Below, in pieces: positions 1 through 7,944 of a stretch of 29,841 nucleotides of DNA (its first letter is position 1; every line of letters starts with the position of its first letter). Source of the stretch: UKL13-2 sp044346745 (GTDB lineage Bacteria; Pseudomonadota; Gammaproteobacteria; Burkholderiales; Usitatibacteraceae); NCBI GenBank assembly GCA_044346745.1, contig JBIIYQ010000029.1, positions 1 to 29,841 on the forward strand, given 5' to 3'. Under the pieces are notes generated by a model, which was not told the DNA's origin, ran no database searches, and worked only from the letters and a program-made list of their open reading frames with translations. Made by a program: the position numbers and the translations under genes.

Positions 1-1
1 C

Positions 2-787
2 AACGCGATGGCACAGGCAGCGCCTGCGGCACCGGCAACGCCGGAGCCCACGCCAGAACATACATTTGTTCCAAAAATTTCTCTGTTCAGCGAATACGAA
101 TACCGCGGCATTTCGCAGACCTCAGAGAAGCCGGCCGGTCAGCTAAATTTCGATTATTCACATTCATCTGGCTTCTACGCCGGCGCGTTTCTGTCCAACA
201 TCAAGTGGATCAAGGACACCAAAACTGTTGTGACACAAGGTGCGCCGCACGGCAGCACGGTTGACGGTAGCGCCGGTGGCGTGGAACTGGATCTGTTTGG
301 TGGCTTTAAGTTTGAGTTGGTCAAAGGCGTGACGATGGATATTGGATATCTGCGTTACGAATATGTCGGCTCCGACGAACAATCGTTCACCTTGGCACGT
401 GTCAAAACCGTTGCGCTCGCCAAACCGAATACCGATGAAGTCTATGTTGGCCTGTCCGGTGGACCGTTCAGCTTCAAATACTCCTATTCAACGGGCAACA
501 CGTTCGGTGTTATCAACAGCAAAGGATCCACCTTCGCCGAGTTCAACTGGGCGCAGGAAGTCATGCCCAAGCTCACACTCAATGCCCAAGTCGCGCGGCA
601 AACCTACAAGAACAATGGTGGGTTCACCTACACCGTCTACAAAGCGGGCGGCACCTATGACATCGGTGATGGCTGGAACGCAGGCGCCTATTACAAGACT
701 ACCAACGCCGTCGAAGCGAACTACACGTATCTGGGTAAGGACTGGAGTAAAGGTCGCCTGGTCGCATTCGTTTCCAAGTCGTTCTAA
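2..787 (+). CDS. TorF-family putative outer-membrane porin, 5' partial
   Basis: The reading frame is open to the left edge, so the gene is truncated there. The residues Asn-Ala-Met-Ala-Gln-Ala at the edge look like the end of a signal peptide (cleavage after AMA), so the ATG at 8 is probably not the true start. A short Ala/Pro/Glu linker follows, then a stretch typical of TorF-type proteins (TIGR02001 family): SLFSEYEYRGISQT, a strand rich in aromatic residues, and many alternating polar/aromatic segments such as GFKFELVKGVTMDIGYLRYEY. It ends in Lys-Ser-Phe, with the C-terminal Phe expected of an outer-membrane beta-barrel. The family is a putative outer-membrane channel of poorly known substrate. 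Its place directly before glnK-amtB is common in betaproteobacteria and suggests a role in uptake of nitrogen compounds; that role is inference. Confidence 0.85.
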   Translation, partial: NAMAQAAPAAPATPEPTPEHTFVPKISLFSEYEYRGISQTSEKPAGQLNFDYSHSSGFYAGAFLSNIKWIKDTKTVVTQGAPHGSTVDGSAGGVELDLFGGFKFELVKGVTMDIGYLRYEYVGSDEQSFTLARVKTVALAKPNTDEVYVGLSGGPFSFKYSYSTGNTFGVINSKGSTFAEFNWAQEVMPKLTLNAQVARQTYKNNGGFTYTVYKAGGTYDIGDGWNAGAYYKTTNAVEANYTYLGKDWSKGRLVAFVSKSF

Positions 788-820
788 CTTCACGCTATAA
801 GAACCTCGCCTCTAGCAAAC

Positions 821-860
821 ACACGACCAGTCCGGCCGGAGTCTCGGCGATTGGTCGTGT
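821..860 (+). promoter_or_regulatory. Stem-loop in the porin-glnK spacer
   Basis: The arms ACACGACCA (821-829) and TGGTCGTGT (852-860) are perfectly complementary and separated by 22 nt. The loop contains a perfect 10-bp palindrome, TCCGGCCGGA, at 831-840. There is no clean U-run after the stem, so a classical intrinsic terminator is doubtful. A leaky terminator, an mRNA-processing stem between porin and glnK, or an operator would all fit. The glnK ribosome site GGGAG (876-880) lies just downstream. Confidence 0.45.
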
Positions 861-888
861 TGAATCTTAACCACCGGGAGCACAAAAC

Positions 889-1227
889 ATGAAACTGGTT
901 ACCGCCATCATCAAGCCATTCAAGCTGGATGAAGTGCGTGAAGCCCTCTCCGCCATCGGCGTGCAGGGCATCACCGTTACAGAAGTCAAAGGATTTGGAC
1001 GTCAAAAGGGACATACAGAGTTATATCGCGGCGCTGAATACGTCGTCGACTTTCTGCCGAAGGTCAAGATTGAAGCGGCAATCAAAGATGACCTACTTGA
1101 TCAGGTCATGGAAGCCATCGAGAAATCCGCCAATACCGGCAAGATCGGCGACGGCAAGATTTTTGTCTTTGACCTTCAACAAGTTGTTCGTATTCGCACC
1201 GGTGAAACCGGCGCGGATGCTTTGTAA
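889..1227 (+). CDS. glnK: PII nitrogen regulatory protein GlnK
   Basis: This is a 112-residue PII signal protein of standard length. PII trimers sense 2-oxoglutarate and ATP/ADP, and under nitrogen excess a PII protein plugs the AmtB channel. The T-loop is intact, with GHTELYRGAEYVVDF around the uridylylation site Tyr51. The C-terminal signature TGKIGDGKIFVFDL and the RIRTGE segment are present. The N-terminus (MKLVT) resembles enterobacterial GlnK, while Asp54 is GlnB-like, so the GlnK name rests mainly on linkage to amtB. A GGGAG Shine-Dalgarno at 876-880 supports the start. amtB begins 18 bp after the stop, so the two are almost certainly cotranscribed. Confidence 0.95.
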   Translation: MKLVTAIIKPFKLDEVREALSAIGVQGITVTEVKGFGRQKGHTELYRGAEYVVDFLPKVKIEAAIKDDLLDQVMEAIEKSANTGKIGDGKIFVFDLQQVVRIRTGETGADAL

Positions 1228-1245
1228 CCTAGGGAGCCTATCAAT

Positions 1246-2766
1246 ATGAAATCGCTTATCGCTTCCATCGCGCTTGTGTTATCTGTCGCAGTCTGCGGCA
1301 CCGGCACGGTATATGCGCAAGACAAAAAAGTCGAAGCGGCTCCGGCCGCTGCGGCAAGTGCCGCGCCTGCTGCCGCCGCCCCCGCAGCACCTGAAGCGGC
1401 ACCGGCCGCCGCCGCGGCACCAGCCGCAGCACCGGCACCTGTACCTAACAAAGGTGATGTTGCCTGGATGTTGGTCTGTACCGCAATGGTGCTACTCATG
1501 AGTGTGCCGGCTCTGGCGCTGTTCTACGGCGGCCTGGTGCGATCAAAGAACATGCTGTCGGTATTGATGCAAGTCTTTGTCACCTTCTCGCTCATCACCG
1601 TCCTTTGGGTGGTGTACGGCTATAGCCTGGCCTTTACTGAGGGGAATGCCTTCATCGGCGGCTTTGACCGGTTATTCCTCAACGGCGTGGCCAACCTCGG
1701 CAAAGGCGAATTTGCGATGGCTGCGACCTTCAGCAAAGGGGTGGTGATTCCCGAAATGTTGTTTGTTGCCTTCCAAGCAACGTTTGCGGCCATTACCTGC
1801 TGCCTGATCTTGGGCTCCGTCGCCGAGCGTATGAAGTTCTCCGCAGTCCTGTTGTTCATGGTGCTCTGGTTCACCTTCAGCTACGCACCGATTGCACACA
1901 TGGTCTGGTTCTGGATGGGTCCTGACGCCTACACTGATCCCAAGTTGGTCGAAGGCCTGAACGCAAAAGCCGGTCTCCTGTGGCAGTGGGGCGCGCTTGA
2001 TTTTGCAGGCGGCACGGTGGTCCATATCAACGCCGGTGTTGCAGGCTTGGTAGCAGCGTACATGCTTGGCAAGCGTATTGGCTACGGCAAAGAAGCCATG
2101 GCGCCACATAGCCTGACGATGACGATGATCGGTGCTTCACTGTTGTGGTTCGGCTGGTTTGGTTTCAACGCAGGTTCTGCCCTCGAAGCCGGCAACTCGG
2201 CAATCCTGGCCTTCATGAACACCTTCCTAGCCACGGCCTGTGCGGTGTTGTCGTGGACACTTGCCGAATGGCTGCTGAAGGGCAAGCCATCCATGCTCGG
2301 CGCAGCATCAGGCGCGGTAGCAGGCTTAGTGGCAATCACACCGGCAGCGGGTAATGTAGGCATTCCCGGTGCATTCGTCATCGGCACAGCCGCAGGCATC
2401 GTCTGTTTGTGGGGCGTCACGGGACTGAAGAAGATGCTGAAAGCGGACGACTCGCTCGACGTATTTGGCGTTCACGCCCTTGGTGGCATCTTGGGCGCCT
2501 TGCTGACTGGTGTGTTTGTTTCACCTGACCTCGGCGGACCTGGCTTCGTCACTGATTGGGTAAAGGCCACCACCGGCTTTACTTCCATCGGCGCACAAGT
2601 CATGATCCAAGCCCAAGCGGTGGGTGTTGCCGTCGTATGGTCTGGCGTCGTCACCGCAGTTGTCCTGTTCATCGTGAAGATGGTGGTTGGTCTGCGTGTC
2701 TCGGAAGACGAGGAACGCGAGGGACTCGACATCAGCGCACACGGCGAAACTGCCTACAACAAGTAA
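1246..2766 (+). CDS. amtB: Ammonium transporter AmtB with cleavable signal and Ala/Pro-rich linker
   Basis: This 506-residue protein is a trimeric inner-membrane ammonium channel. Residues 1-24 form a signal peptide (likely cleaved after VYA). Residues 25-67 are an Ala/Pro-rich low-complexity linker, and the Amt core starts near residue 70. By alignment from memory with E. coli AmtB, the pore twin histidines are His260 (GGTVVHINAG) and His410 (FGVHALGG), the substrate-site Asp is Asp252 (LDFAGG), and the aromatic gates lie in HMVW and GWFGFNAG. The C-terminal tail (EDEEREGLDISAHGETAY) is the conserved cytosolic segment that contacts GlnK. An AGGGAG ribosome site at 1231-1236 supports the start. 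The gene ends before a strong terminator, closing the glnK-amtB unit. Confidence 0.96.
   Translation: MKSLIASIALVLSVAVCGTGTVYAQDKKVEAAPAAAASAAPAAAAPAAPEAAPAAAAAPAAAPAPVPNKGDVAWMLVCTAMVLLMSVPALALFYGGLVRSKNMLSVLMQVFVTFSLITVLWVVYGYSLAFTEGNAFIGGFDRLFLNGVANLGKGEFAMAATFSKGVVIPEMLFVAFQATFAAITCCLILGSVAERMKFSAVLLFMVLWFTFSYAPIAHMVWFWMGPDAYTDPKLVEGLNAKAGLLWQWGALDFAGGTVVHINAGVAGLVAAYMLGKRIGYGKEAMAPHSLTMTMIGASLLWFGWFGFNAGSALEAGNSAILAFMNTFLATACAVLSWTLAEWLLKGKPSMLGAASGAVAGLVAITPAAGNVGIPGAFVIGTAAGIVCLWGVTGLKKMLKADDSLDVFGVHALGGILGALLTGVFVSPDLGGPGFVTDWVKATTGFTSIGAQVMIQAQAVGVAVVWSGVVTAVVLFIVKMVVGLRVSEDEEREGLDISAHGETAYNK
1333..1446 (+). repeat. Low-complexity Ala/Pro coding tract in amtB
   Basis: This is a GC-rich run of GCx and CCx codons encoding about 38 residues that are almost all Ala and Pro, with occasional Glu and Ser. 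It links the signal peptide to the first channel helix of AmtB. Such tracts change length easily by slippage. It should be read as a periplasmic spacer, not a separate domain. Confidence 0.8.
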
Positions 2767-2812
2767 GCTGGGATTGGCGGGGCAACCCGCCACATCCTGC
2801 ATCACTGTAAAG

Positions 2813-2850
2813 AAAGAAGGGGCATCCAGTATTGGATGCCCCTTTTCTTT
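2813..2850 (+). terminator. Strong intrinsic terminator after amtB
   Basis: Perfect 10-bp arms GGGGCATCCA (2819-2828) and TGGATGCCCC (2833-2842) enclose a 4-nt loop and are followed at once by TTTTCTTT (2843-2850). An A-rich stretch before the left arm can pair with the T-rich tail. This is a textbook Rho-independent terminator and ends the glnK-amtB transcript 46 bp after the amtB stop. Confidence 0.93.
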
Positions 2851-2916
2851 GGGCCCTGACTTGCGGTTCTGCTGCGAGCCCCAAGTTCTAATTGTCACCC
2901 ACGTAAGTTGTTGTTT

Positions 2917-2945
2917 TTGCCTTGTTTTTGCCCGACAGGTAGAAT
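2917..2945 (+). promoter_or_regulatory. Candidate sigma-70 promoter for folE2
   Basis: A TTGCCT -35 box (2917-2922) and a TAGAAT -10 box (2940-2945) are separated by exactly 17 bp. The predicted transcript start falls about 20 nt before the folE2 ATG at 2972. It lies just downstream of the amtB terminator, where a new promoter is expected. I saw no clear Zur-like palindrome near it, although folE2 genes in some bacteria are zinc-regulated. Confidence 0.55.
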
Positions 2946-2971
2946 GTTGAGCTCGGTTTCTCGAAAAACAC

Positions 2972-3811
2972 ATGAATCAACGCGACCCCCACCTACCACT
3001 CCCCGCGAACCCAACCGCCAGCGGTAACGACGTCCCAGATGTTCAGGGCCGCGCCGATGCGCGTCATATCGCGATTGATCAAGTCGGTATTCGTGGCATT
3101 CGCCATCCGCTACGGGTGAAGTCGGCCGATGGCTCGGTCCAACACACTGTCGGCACGTTCTCAATGACGGTGAAGTTACGGGAGGACGTGAAGGGCACTC
3201 ACATGTCGCGTTTTATTGAGCTGCTTGAGGCCGAACGCGCGAGCCAGATTGCGCTCGACACTGTCGAACTGCAGGCACTGCTGCAGCGCATGGTCGCGAA
3301 GCTCGGTGTTGACGAGGGCCACATCGCGATTGTGTTCCCGTACTTCATTAATAAATCTGCCCCGGTTTCAGGTGTGACTTCTCTGCTTGATTACGAAGTG
3401 ACCCTCATCGGAGAGATGCGTCAAGGCGCGTTTTCGTCCACCACCAAAGTGGTCGCGCCGGTCACCAGTTTGTGCCCGTGTTCAAAAGAAATTTCCGACT
3501 ACGGCGCGCACAATCAGCGTTCACATATCACCATGACCATCGAGGCGGCGTCACCGATTGCGATCGATGACATTGTGCGCATCGCTGAGGAACAGGCATC
3601 GAGTGAGCTTTATGGCGTGTTAAAACGTGTCGATGAAAAATTTGTGACTGAGCGCGCATACGACAACCCAAAATTTGTCGAGGACTTGGTACGGGATATC
3701 GCCGCCGCATTAAATCGCGATGCGCGTATTGCCGCTTACACGCTAGAAGCGGAAAACTTCGAGTCGATTCACAATCATACCGCCTACGCGCTGATTAAGC
3801 GTCGCAAGTAA
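2972..3811 (+). CDS. folE2: GTP cyclohydrolase FolE2 (type IB)
   Basis: This 279-residue enzyme converts GTP to 7,8-dihydroneopterin triphosphate, the first step of folate and related pterin synthesis. FolE2 is the metal-flexible alternative to zinc-dependent FolE. Family hallmarks visible are GTFSMTVKL near 61-69, GTHMSRF (75-81), the active-site region SLCPCSKEISDYGAHNQRSH (166-185) with Cys168 and Cys170, and the C-terminal ENFESIHNHTAYA. The length fits the long bacterial form. No strong Shine-Dalgarno is visible before the ATG, and the first 35 residues are a variable tail, so a later start cannot be excluded. The gene is monocistronic and convergent with purC. Confidence 0.95.
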   Translation: MNQRDPHLPLPANPTASGNDVPDVQGRADARHIAIDQVGIRGIRHPLRVKSADGSVQHTVGTFSMTVKLREDVKGTHMSRFIELLEAERASQIALDTVELQALLQRMVAKLGVDEGHIAIVFPYFINKSAPVSGVTSLLDYEVTLIGEMRQGAFSSTTKVVAPVTSLCPCSKEISDYGAHNQRSHITMTIEAASPIAIDDIVRIAEEQASSELYGVLKRVDEKFVTERAYDNPKFVEDLVRDIAAALNRDARIAAYTLEAENFESIHNHTAYALIKRRK

Positions 3812-3874
3812 AACCCTAACATACACGGGCGTTTCCAAGCGGTATTGCCTGAAACAGGGCGCCAGTCGCTCAGT

Positions 3875-4750
3875 TTAGCTTTTTGCCGTCAACCGATCCA
3901 ACGCTTCACGATACTTGTCGCTGGTGCGTTGTGCGATCTCGGCGGGCACATCCGGCGCAGGCGGCTTGCGATCAAAACCAATCGAATCCAACCAATTACG
4001 GATGTATTGTTTGTCAAAACTTTCCGGCGAGACGCCAACTCTATAGGTGTCGAGCGGCCAGAAGCGTGATGAATCCGGCGTCAACACTTCGTCGATGACA
4101 TGCAACACACCATTGGCGTCCAATCCGAATTCAAACTTGGTGTCGGCGATGATGATGCCTTTTGTCAGCGCGTACTCTGCCGCCTCGGTATAAAGCCTGA
4201 TCGCCGTGTCGCGCACTTCTGCGGCACGTGCAGCGCCGATAATTTTTTCGGTGGTGGCGAAATCAATGTTCTTGTCGTGCTCACCGGCTTCGGCCTTGGT
4301 TGCGGGTGTAAAAATCGGCTCGGGCAATTTCGATGCACGCTGTAGCCCTGGCGGTAGCTTTACACCACACACACTTTGACTTTGCTGATACTCGGACCAA
4401 CCCGATCCTTCCAAGTAGCCACGCACCACCGCCTCGACGGGAAGAACTTTGTAGCGCTTCACCACAATCGCGCGGCCGCGCACTTGGTCGCGTTCGTTTT
4501 GCGCGACGACCGATTCAGGGTCGATGCCGGTGAGCTGGTTCGGCACGATATGTTTTAACTTCGCGAACCAGAAGTTTGCAAGCCCCACCAAAACTTCGCC
4601 CTTATGCGGGATGGGTGTCGGCAAGATCACGTCGTATGCAGACAAACGGTCGCTGGTGACGAGCAACAACTTGTCTTCACCGACGGCATAGATGTCGCGC
4701 ACCTTGCCCCTTGCAACGAGCGGAAGCGACTTGATCTCGGATTGGTACAT
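3875..4750 (-). CDS. purC: Phosphoribosylaminoimidazole-succinocarboxamide synthase
   Basis: This 291-residue SAICAR synthetase joins aspartate to CAIR with ATP in de novo purine synthesis. Visible motifs are the ATP-binding start LPLVARGKVRDIYAVG, the ligand segment TSDRLSAYDVILPTPIPHKG, VVKRYKVLPVEAVVRGYLEGSG (shown here in part as a family hallmark), and IIADTKFEFG. The length fits the roughly 300-residue form common in betaproteobacteria. The start is supported by a TAGGAAG-like ribosome site about 7 nt upstream. It lies 37 bp after fba and is the last gene of the glycolytic operon, a gene order well known in betaproteobacteria. It converges on folE2 across a 63-bp gap holding only a weak imperfect hairpin. 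Confidence 0.96.
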   Translation of the reverse strand: MYQSEIKSLPLVARGKVRDIYAVGEDKLLLVTSDRLSAYDVILPTPIPHKGEVLVGLANFWFAKLKHIVPNQLTGIDPESVVAQNERDQVRGRAIVVKRYKVLPVEAVVRGYLEGSGWSEYQQSQSVCGVKLPPGLQRASKLPEPIFTPATKAEAGEHDKNIDFATTEKIIGAARAAEVRDTAIRLYTEAAEYALTKGIIIADTKFEFGLDANGVLHVIDEVLTPDSSRFWPLDTYRVGVSPESFDKQYIRNWLDSIGFDRKPPAPDVPAEIAQRTSDKYREALDRLTAKS

Positions 4751-4787
4751 CAGCTTGGCTTCCTAGCCGGTTGGTGACGACGACTCG

Positions 4788-5852
4788 CTAGTTGACAACC
4801 TGCCTCAGCTCGCCCTTCGCGTAGCGATCCGCCATTTTGGATAGTGTGATCGGTTTGATCTTTGCGGCCTGACCGGCGCAGTTAAACTGAACATAGCGCA
4901 GCTTGCAGATTTCCTTGGCCGCAGCACGTGCGGGCTTCAAAAAGTCGCGTGGATCAAAGTGTGATTTGTTTTCATTCATAAACTTGCGTACCGCAGCCGT
5001 CATCGCAAGACGAATATCCGTGTCGATATTGATTTTGCGTACACCATGTTTGATGCCCTCTTGAATCTCTTCCACCGGTACACCGTAGGTTTCTTTCATC
5101 TCACCGCCGTTGGCGCGGATGATTTCGAGCAACTCCTGTGGCACGCTTGACGAGCCGTGCATCACCAGATGCGTATTCGGAATACGCGCATTGATCTCTT
5201 TAATACGGTCAATGGCCAAGATATCACCGGTTGGCTTGCGCGTGAATTTGTAGGCACCATGCGAGGTACCGATGGCGATTGCGAGCGCATCCACCCCGGT
5301 TTGCTTCACAAAGTCGGCCGCCTCAGTTGGGTCGGTCAACAATTGCTCGCGCGTCATCGTCGAATCGGTGCCATGACCGTCCTCCTTGTCGCCCTTCATT
5401 GTTTCCAATGACCCCAAGCAACCAAGCTCGCCCTCGACTGATACACCGATCATGTGCGCCATATCAACAACTCGACGCGTCACATCCACGTTGTACTCGT
5501 AGCTCGCAATCGTTTTACCGTCTGCTTGAAGCGATCCGTCCATCATGACACTCGAAAAGCCAAGTCGCATCGCCTGCTGACACACCGCCGGACTTTGACC
5601 ATGATCTTGGTGCATGGCGACCGGAATACTCGGATAGGTCTCGACGGCGGCTTCAATTAAGTATTTCAAGAAGGTCTCGCCAGCATATTTGCGCGCACCT
5701 GCGGAGGCTTGCATGATCACCGGCGAATCGGTTTCGGCGGCCGCTTCCATGATGGCCTGAACTTGTTCTAGGTTGTTGACATTAAACGCGGGTAGGCCGT
5801 AGCCATTTTCAGCCGCGTGGTCGAGCAATTGGCGCATGGAAACGAGGGCCAT
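4788..5852 (-). CDS. fba: Class II fructose-bisphosphate aldolase (CbbA/Fba type)
   Basis: This 354-residue zinc aldolase cleaves fructose-1,6-bisphosphate to dihydroxyacetone phosphate and glyceraldehyde-3-phosphate, and runs in reverse in gluconeogenesis or the Calvin cycle. Features seen are GLPAFNVNNLEQ near the N-terminus, the zinc-binding MHQDHGQS, the catalytic-Asp segment MMDGSLQ, VEGELGCLG, GTSHGAYKF, MHGSSSVPQE and KINIDTDIRLA. Length and motifs match the CbbA-like class IIB subtype of proteobacteria. A GGAG ribosome site lies 6 nt before the ATG. It sits between the GNAT gene and purC in the operon. Confidence 0.96.
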   Translation of the reverse strand: MALVSMRQLLDHAAENGYGLPAFNVNNLEQVQAIMEAAAETDSPVIMQASAGARKYAGETFLKYLIEAAVETYPSIPVAMHQDHGQSPAVCQQAMRLGFSSVMMDGSLQADGKTIASYEYNVDVTRRVVDMAHMIGVSVEGELGCLGSLETMKGDKEDGHGTDSTMTREQLLTDPTEAADFVKQTGVDALAIAIGTSHGAYKFTRKPTGDILAIDRIKEINARIPNTHLVMHGSSSVPQELLEIIRANGGEMKETYGVPVEEIQEGIKHGVRKINIDTDIRLAMTAAVRKFMNENKSHFDPRDFLKPARAAAKEICKLRYVQFNCAGQAAKIKPITLSKMADRYAKGELRQVVN

Positions 5853-5906
5853 GAAATTCTCCGAGATGGGATTACAAGAAGCCGCTATTTTACGTGCTTC
5901 CCAGCC

Positions 5907-5939
5907 GGTTCGGGTCGCAAAAACAGGTGTGGCCGAACC
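5907..5939 (-). promoter_or_regulatory. Inverted repeat between the GNAT gene and fba
   Basis: The 7-bp arms GGTTCGG (5907-5913) and CCGAACC (5933-5939) are perfect and enclose 19 nt. The structure begins right after the GNAT stop codon on the minus strand. There is no U-run on that strand, so it is more likely a processing stem or partial attenuator than a full terminator. fba starts 54 bp beyond it. Confidence 0.35.
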
Positions 5940-6446
5940 TTACAATGCCGCCCCCATGATGTAGTCATCCATCACGTATCCGCTGCCGATATCGATAACC
6001 TCTTCGCCGACCCGCGCAAGTCCATTGGCGAGGTAAAAATCAACGGCGCGATTGTACTTGTTGACGTTGAGTACCAGCGTATGATGGCCGGCAGCGCGCG
6101 CGGCGAGACGTACCGTTTCTAGCAACATTCTTCCAATCCCCTTGCCGTGCTGAGACGGCAGCAGGTAGAGCTTGTGAATCTTTGCCGTCCCGGCTGTTGG
6201 ATGATCGAGTTGATGGGCGATAAACCCGACCGGAACGTCATCCACTTCCGCAAGATGAATCACGTGTTCTCCGGTTTGTACCTGTTGATGCAGACGATCC
6301 GTTGCATACAACCACGCCAACATGTAGTCGATTTGCTCCGCGGTCAGGATATCGCGAAACGTATCCGGCCAAGTAGCGAAGGCAATTTGGCGTACGAATT
6401 CAATATCCGCGTTGGCATCCGCAAGCGCGCGAATCTTGACGGACAT
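5940..6446 (-). CDS. GNAT-family N-acetyltransferase
   Basis: This 168-residue protein carries the GNAT fold. The acetyl-CoA pyrophosphate-binding motif A is clear (LYLLPSQHGKGIGRMLLETV, residues about 93-112), followed by the LNVNKYNRAVDFYLANGL motif B region. Its layout recalls PaiA/polyamine-type acetyltransferases, but the substrate cannot be read from the sequence. It starts only 6 bp after the pyk stop, so it is translated from the glycolytic transcript and separates pyk from fba. The family is certain; the function is not. Confidence 0.9.
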   Translation of the reverse strand: MSVKIRALADANADIEFVRQIAFATWPDTFRDILTAEQIDYMLAWLYATDRLHQQVQTGEHVIHLAEVDDVPVGFIAHQLDHPTAGTAKIHKLYLLPSQHGKGIGRMLLETVRLAARAAGHHTLVLNVNKYNRAVDFYLANGLARVGEEVIDIGSGYVMDDYIMGAAL

Positions 6447-6452
6447 CGAGGC

Positions 6453-7892
6453 TTAGGCCTTGCGGTGTTCGCCGATACGCAGAATCTTCATGGTATTGGT
6501 ACCGCCAGATTGGCCAATGGGTTCACCCATCGTCAACACCACCAGATCACCGCGCTCCACAACTTGGTTCTTCAGCAGCGCTTCTTCGGCCTCATACATG
6601 AGCTTTTCACGATCATGCCCCTCGTAGGCCAGCGCAAACGGCCGAACATCGCGCATCAACGCACACTTGGTATGGGTCGCCGGCTCTGGCGTCAGCGCAT
6701 AAATCGGCACACCGGAATTCAAGCGGGACATCCACAGTGCGGTTGAGCCTGACTGTGTGAGTGAGGCAATACACTTCACCTTGAGATGGTGTGCTGTAAA
6801 CAAAGCCGCCATCGCAATCGATTGATCGACACGCGTGAACACACGGTCCAGAAACTCGCGGTCGAGTTTGACTTCCGCACTCTTCTCGGCTTCACGACAA
6901 ATCCGCACCATCGCCTCAACCGTCTCGACTGGAAACTGACCGGAAGCCGACTCGGCGGACAACATCACCGCGTCCGTACCGTCCAAAACCGCATTGGCGA
7001 CGTCGGAAACTTCGGCGCGGGTTGGGATGGGGGAGGACACCATCGACTCCATCATTTGCGTAGCCGTGATGGTGAGTTTGTTCATCTCACGCGCCATGCG
7101 AATCATGCGTTTTTGTAGTGCGGGTACGGCCGCATCACCGACTTCGACCGCCAAATCACCACGCGCAACCATGATGCCGTCACACGCTTTCATGATGTCC
7201 ACCAACGCTTCGTTGGTCACTGCTTCGGTACGTTCGATCTTGGCGATCAACATGGCGTTGCCACCGGCGGCACGCATCAATTCGCGCGCCATGTACATGT
7301 CTGCCCCACTCTTCGGAAACGACACAGCCAGAAAATCCGCCTTCAACATCGACGCGGTCTTAATATCGTCCATGTCTTTGGATGTCAGCGGGGGCGCGGT
7401 CAGACCGCCGCCCTTGCGATTGATCCCTTTGTTGTTGGACAAGACACCACCTTGCCGAACCAAACAATGGATCTCATTGCCGCGCACGACGTCGACTTCA
7501 AACACCAGCAGCCCGTCATTGAGCAACAACATATCACCCGACTTCACATCGCGCGGCAACTCTTTGTAGTCGATACCAACACGCTCCTGATTGCCCAGCT
7601 CGCAGTTGGCATCCAGAATAAATTTGTCACCGGTCTTCAAGGTGATTTTGTTTTCAGCAAATTTACCCACCCGGATTTTTGGCCCTTGCAAATCGGCCAA
7701 GATACCTACGGGACGATTGTGTTTTGCCGATAACTCGCGCACCAGCGCCGCCCGATTGATGTGGTCTTCCGCAGTGCCGTGGGAGAAGTTCATCCGCACA
7801 ACATCAACACCCGCAACAATTAATCGCTCCAGAACCTCTACAGACGACGACGCGGGACCTAGTGTGGCGACGATCTTGGTAGCTCTTGGCAT
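6453..7892 (-). CDS. pyk: Pyruvate kinase
   Basis: This enzyme (479 residues from the chosen start) makes pyruvate and ATP from phosphoenolpyruvate, the last step of glycolysis. Motifs seen are PRATKIVATLGPASSS at the N-terminus, RMNFSHGT, LADLQGPKIRVG, the active-site segment LIAKIERTEAV, GIMVARGDLAVEVG and ITATQMMESM. An upstream in-frame ATG at 7916 would add eight residues. I prefer 7892 because it has a GGAA ribosome site (minus strand, 7899-7902) at 6-nt spacing and matches the usual family N-terminus, whereas the upstream ATG has no such site. It lies 52 bp after pgk. Confidence 0.96.
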   Translation of the reverse strand: MPRATKIVATLGPASSSVEVLERLIVAGVDVVRMNFSHGTAEDHINRAALVRELSAKHNRPVGILADLQGPKIRVGKFAENKITLKTGDKFILDANCELGNQERVGIDYKELPRDVKSGDMLLLNDGLLVFEVDVVRGNEIHCLVRQGGVLSNNKGINRKGGGLTAPPLTSKDMDDIKTASMLKADFLAVSFPKSGADMYMARELMRAAGGNAMLIAKIERTEAVTNEALVDIMKACDGIMVARGDLAVEVGDAAVPALQKRMIRMAREMNKLTITATQMMESMVSSPIPTRAEVSDVANAVLDGTDAVMLSAESASGQFPVETVEAMVRICREAEKSAEVKLDREFLDRVFTRVDQSIAMAALFTAHHLKVKCIASLTQSGSTALWMSRLNSGVPIYALTPEPATHTKCALMRDVRPFALAYEGHDREKLMYEAEEALLKNQVVERGDLVVLTMGEPIGQSGGTNTMKILRIGEHRKA

Positions 7893-7944
7893 GGCGATTT
7901 CCGGTAACGACGACATTGGTTGATTGGTGATGCGAACCTGCTGA

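Noticed and set aside
342..800. 152-codon open frame overlapping the porin
   Set aside because: It runs in another frame of a clear beta-barrel gene and has no domain or ribosome site of its own.
788..888. Sigma-54 promoter before glnK
   Set aside because: No TGGCAC-N5-TTGC type pair with correct -24/-12 spacing could be found in the spacer.
3812..3874. Bidirectional terminator between folE2 and purC
   Set aside because: Only an interrupted hairpin (GTTTC/GAAAC with offset GGCG/CGCC) is present, without a proper U-run in either direction.
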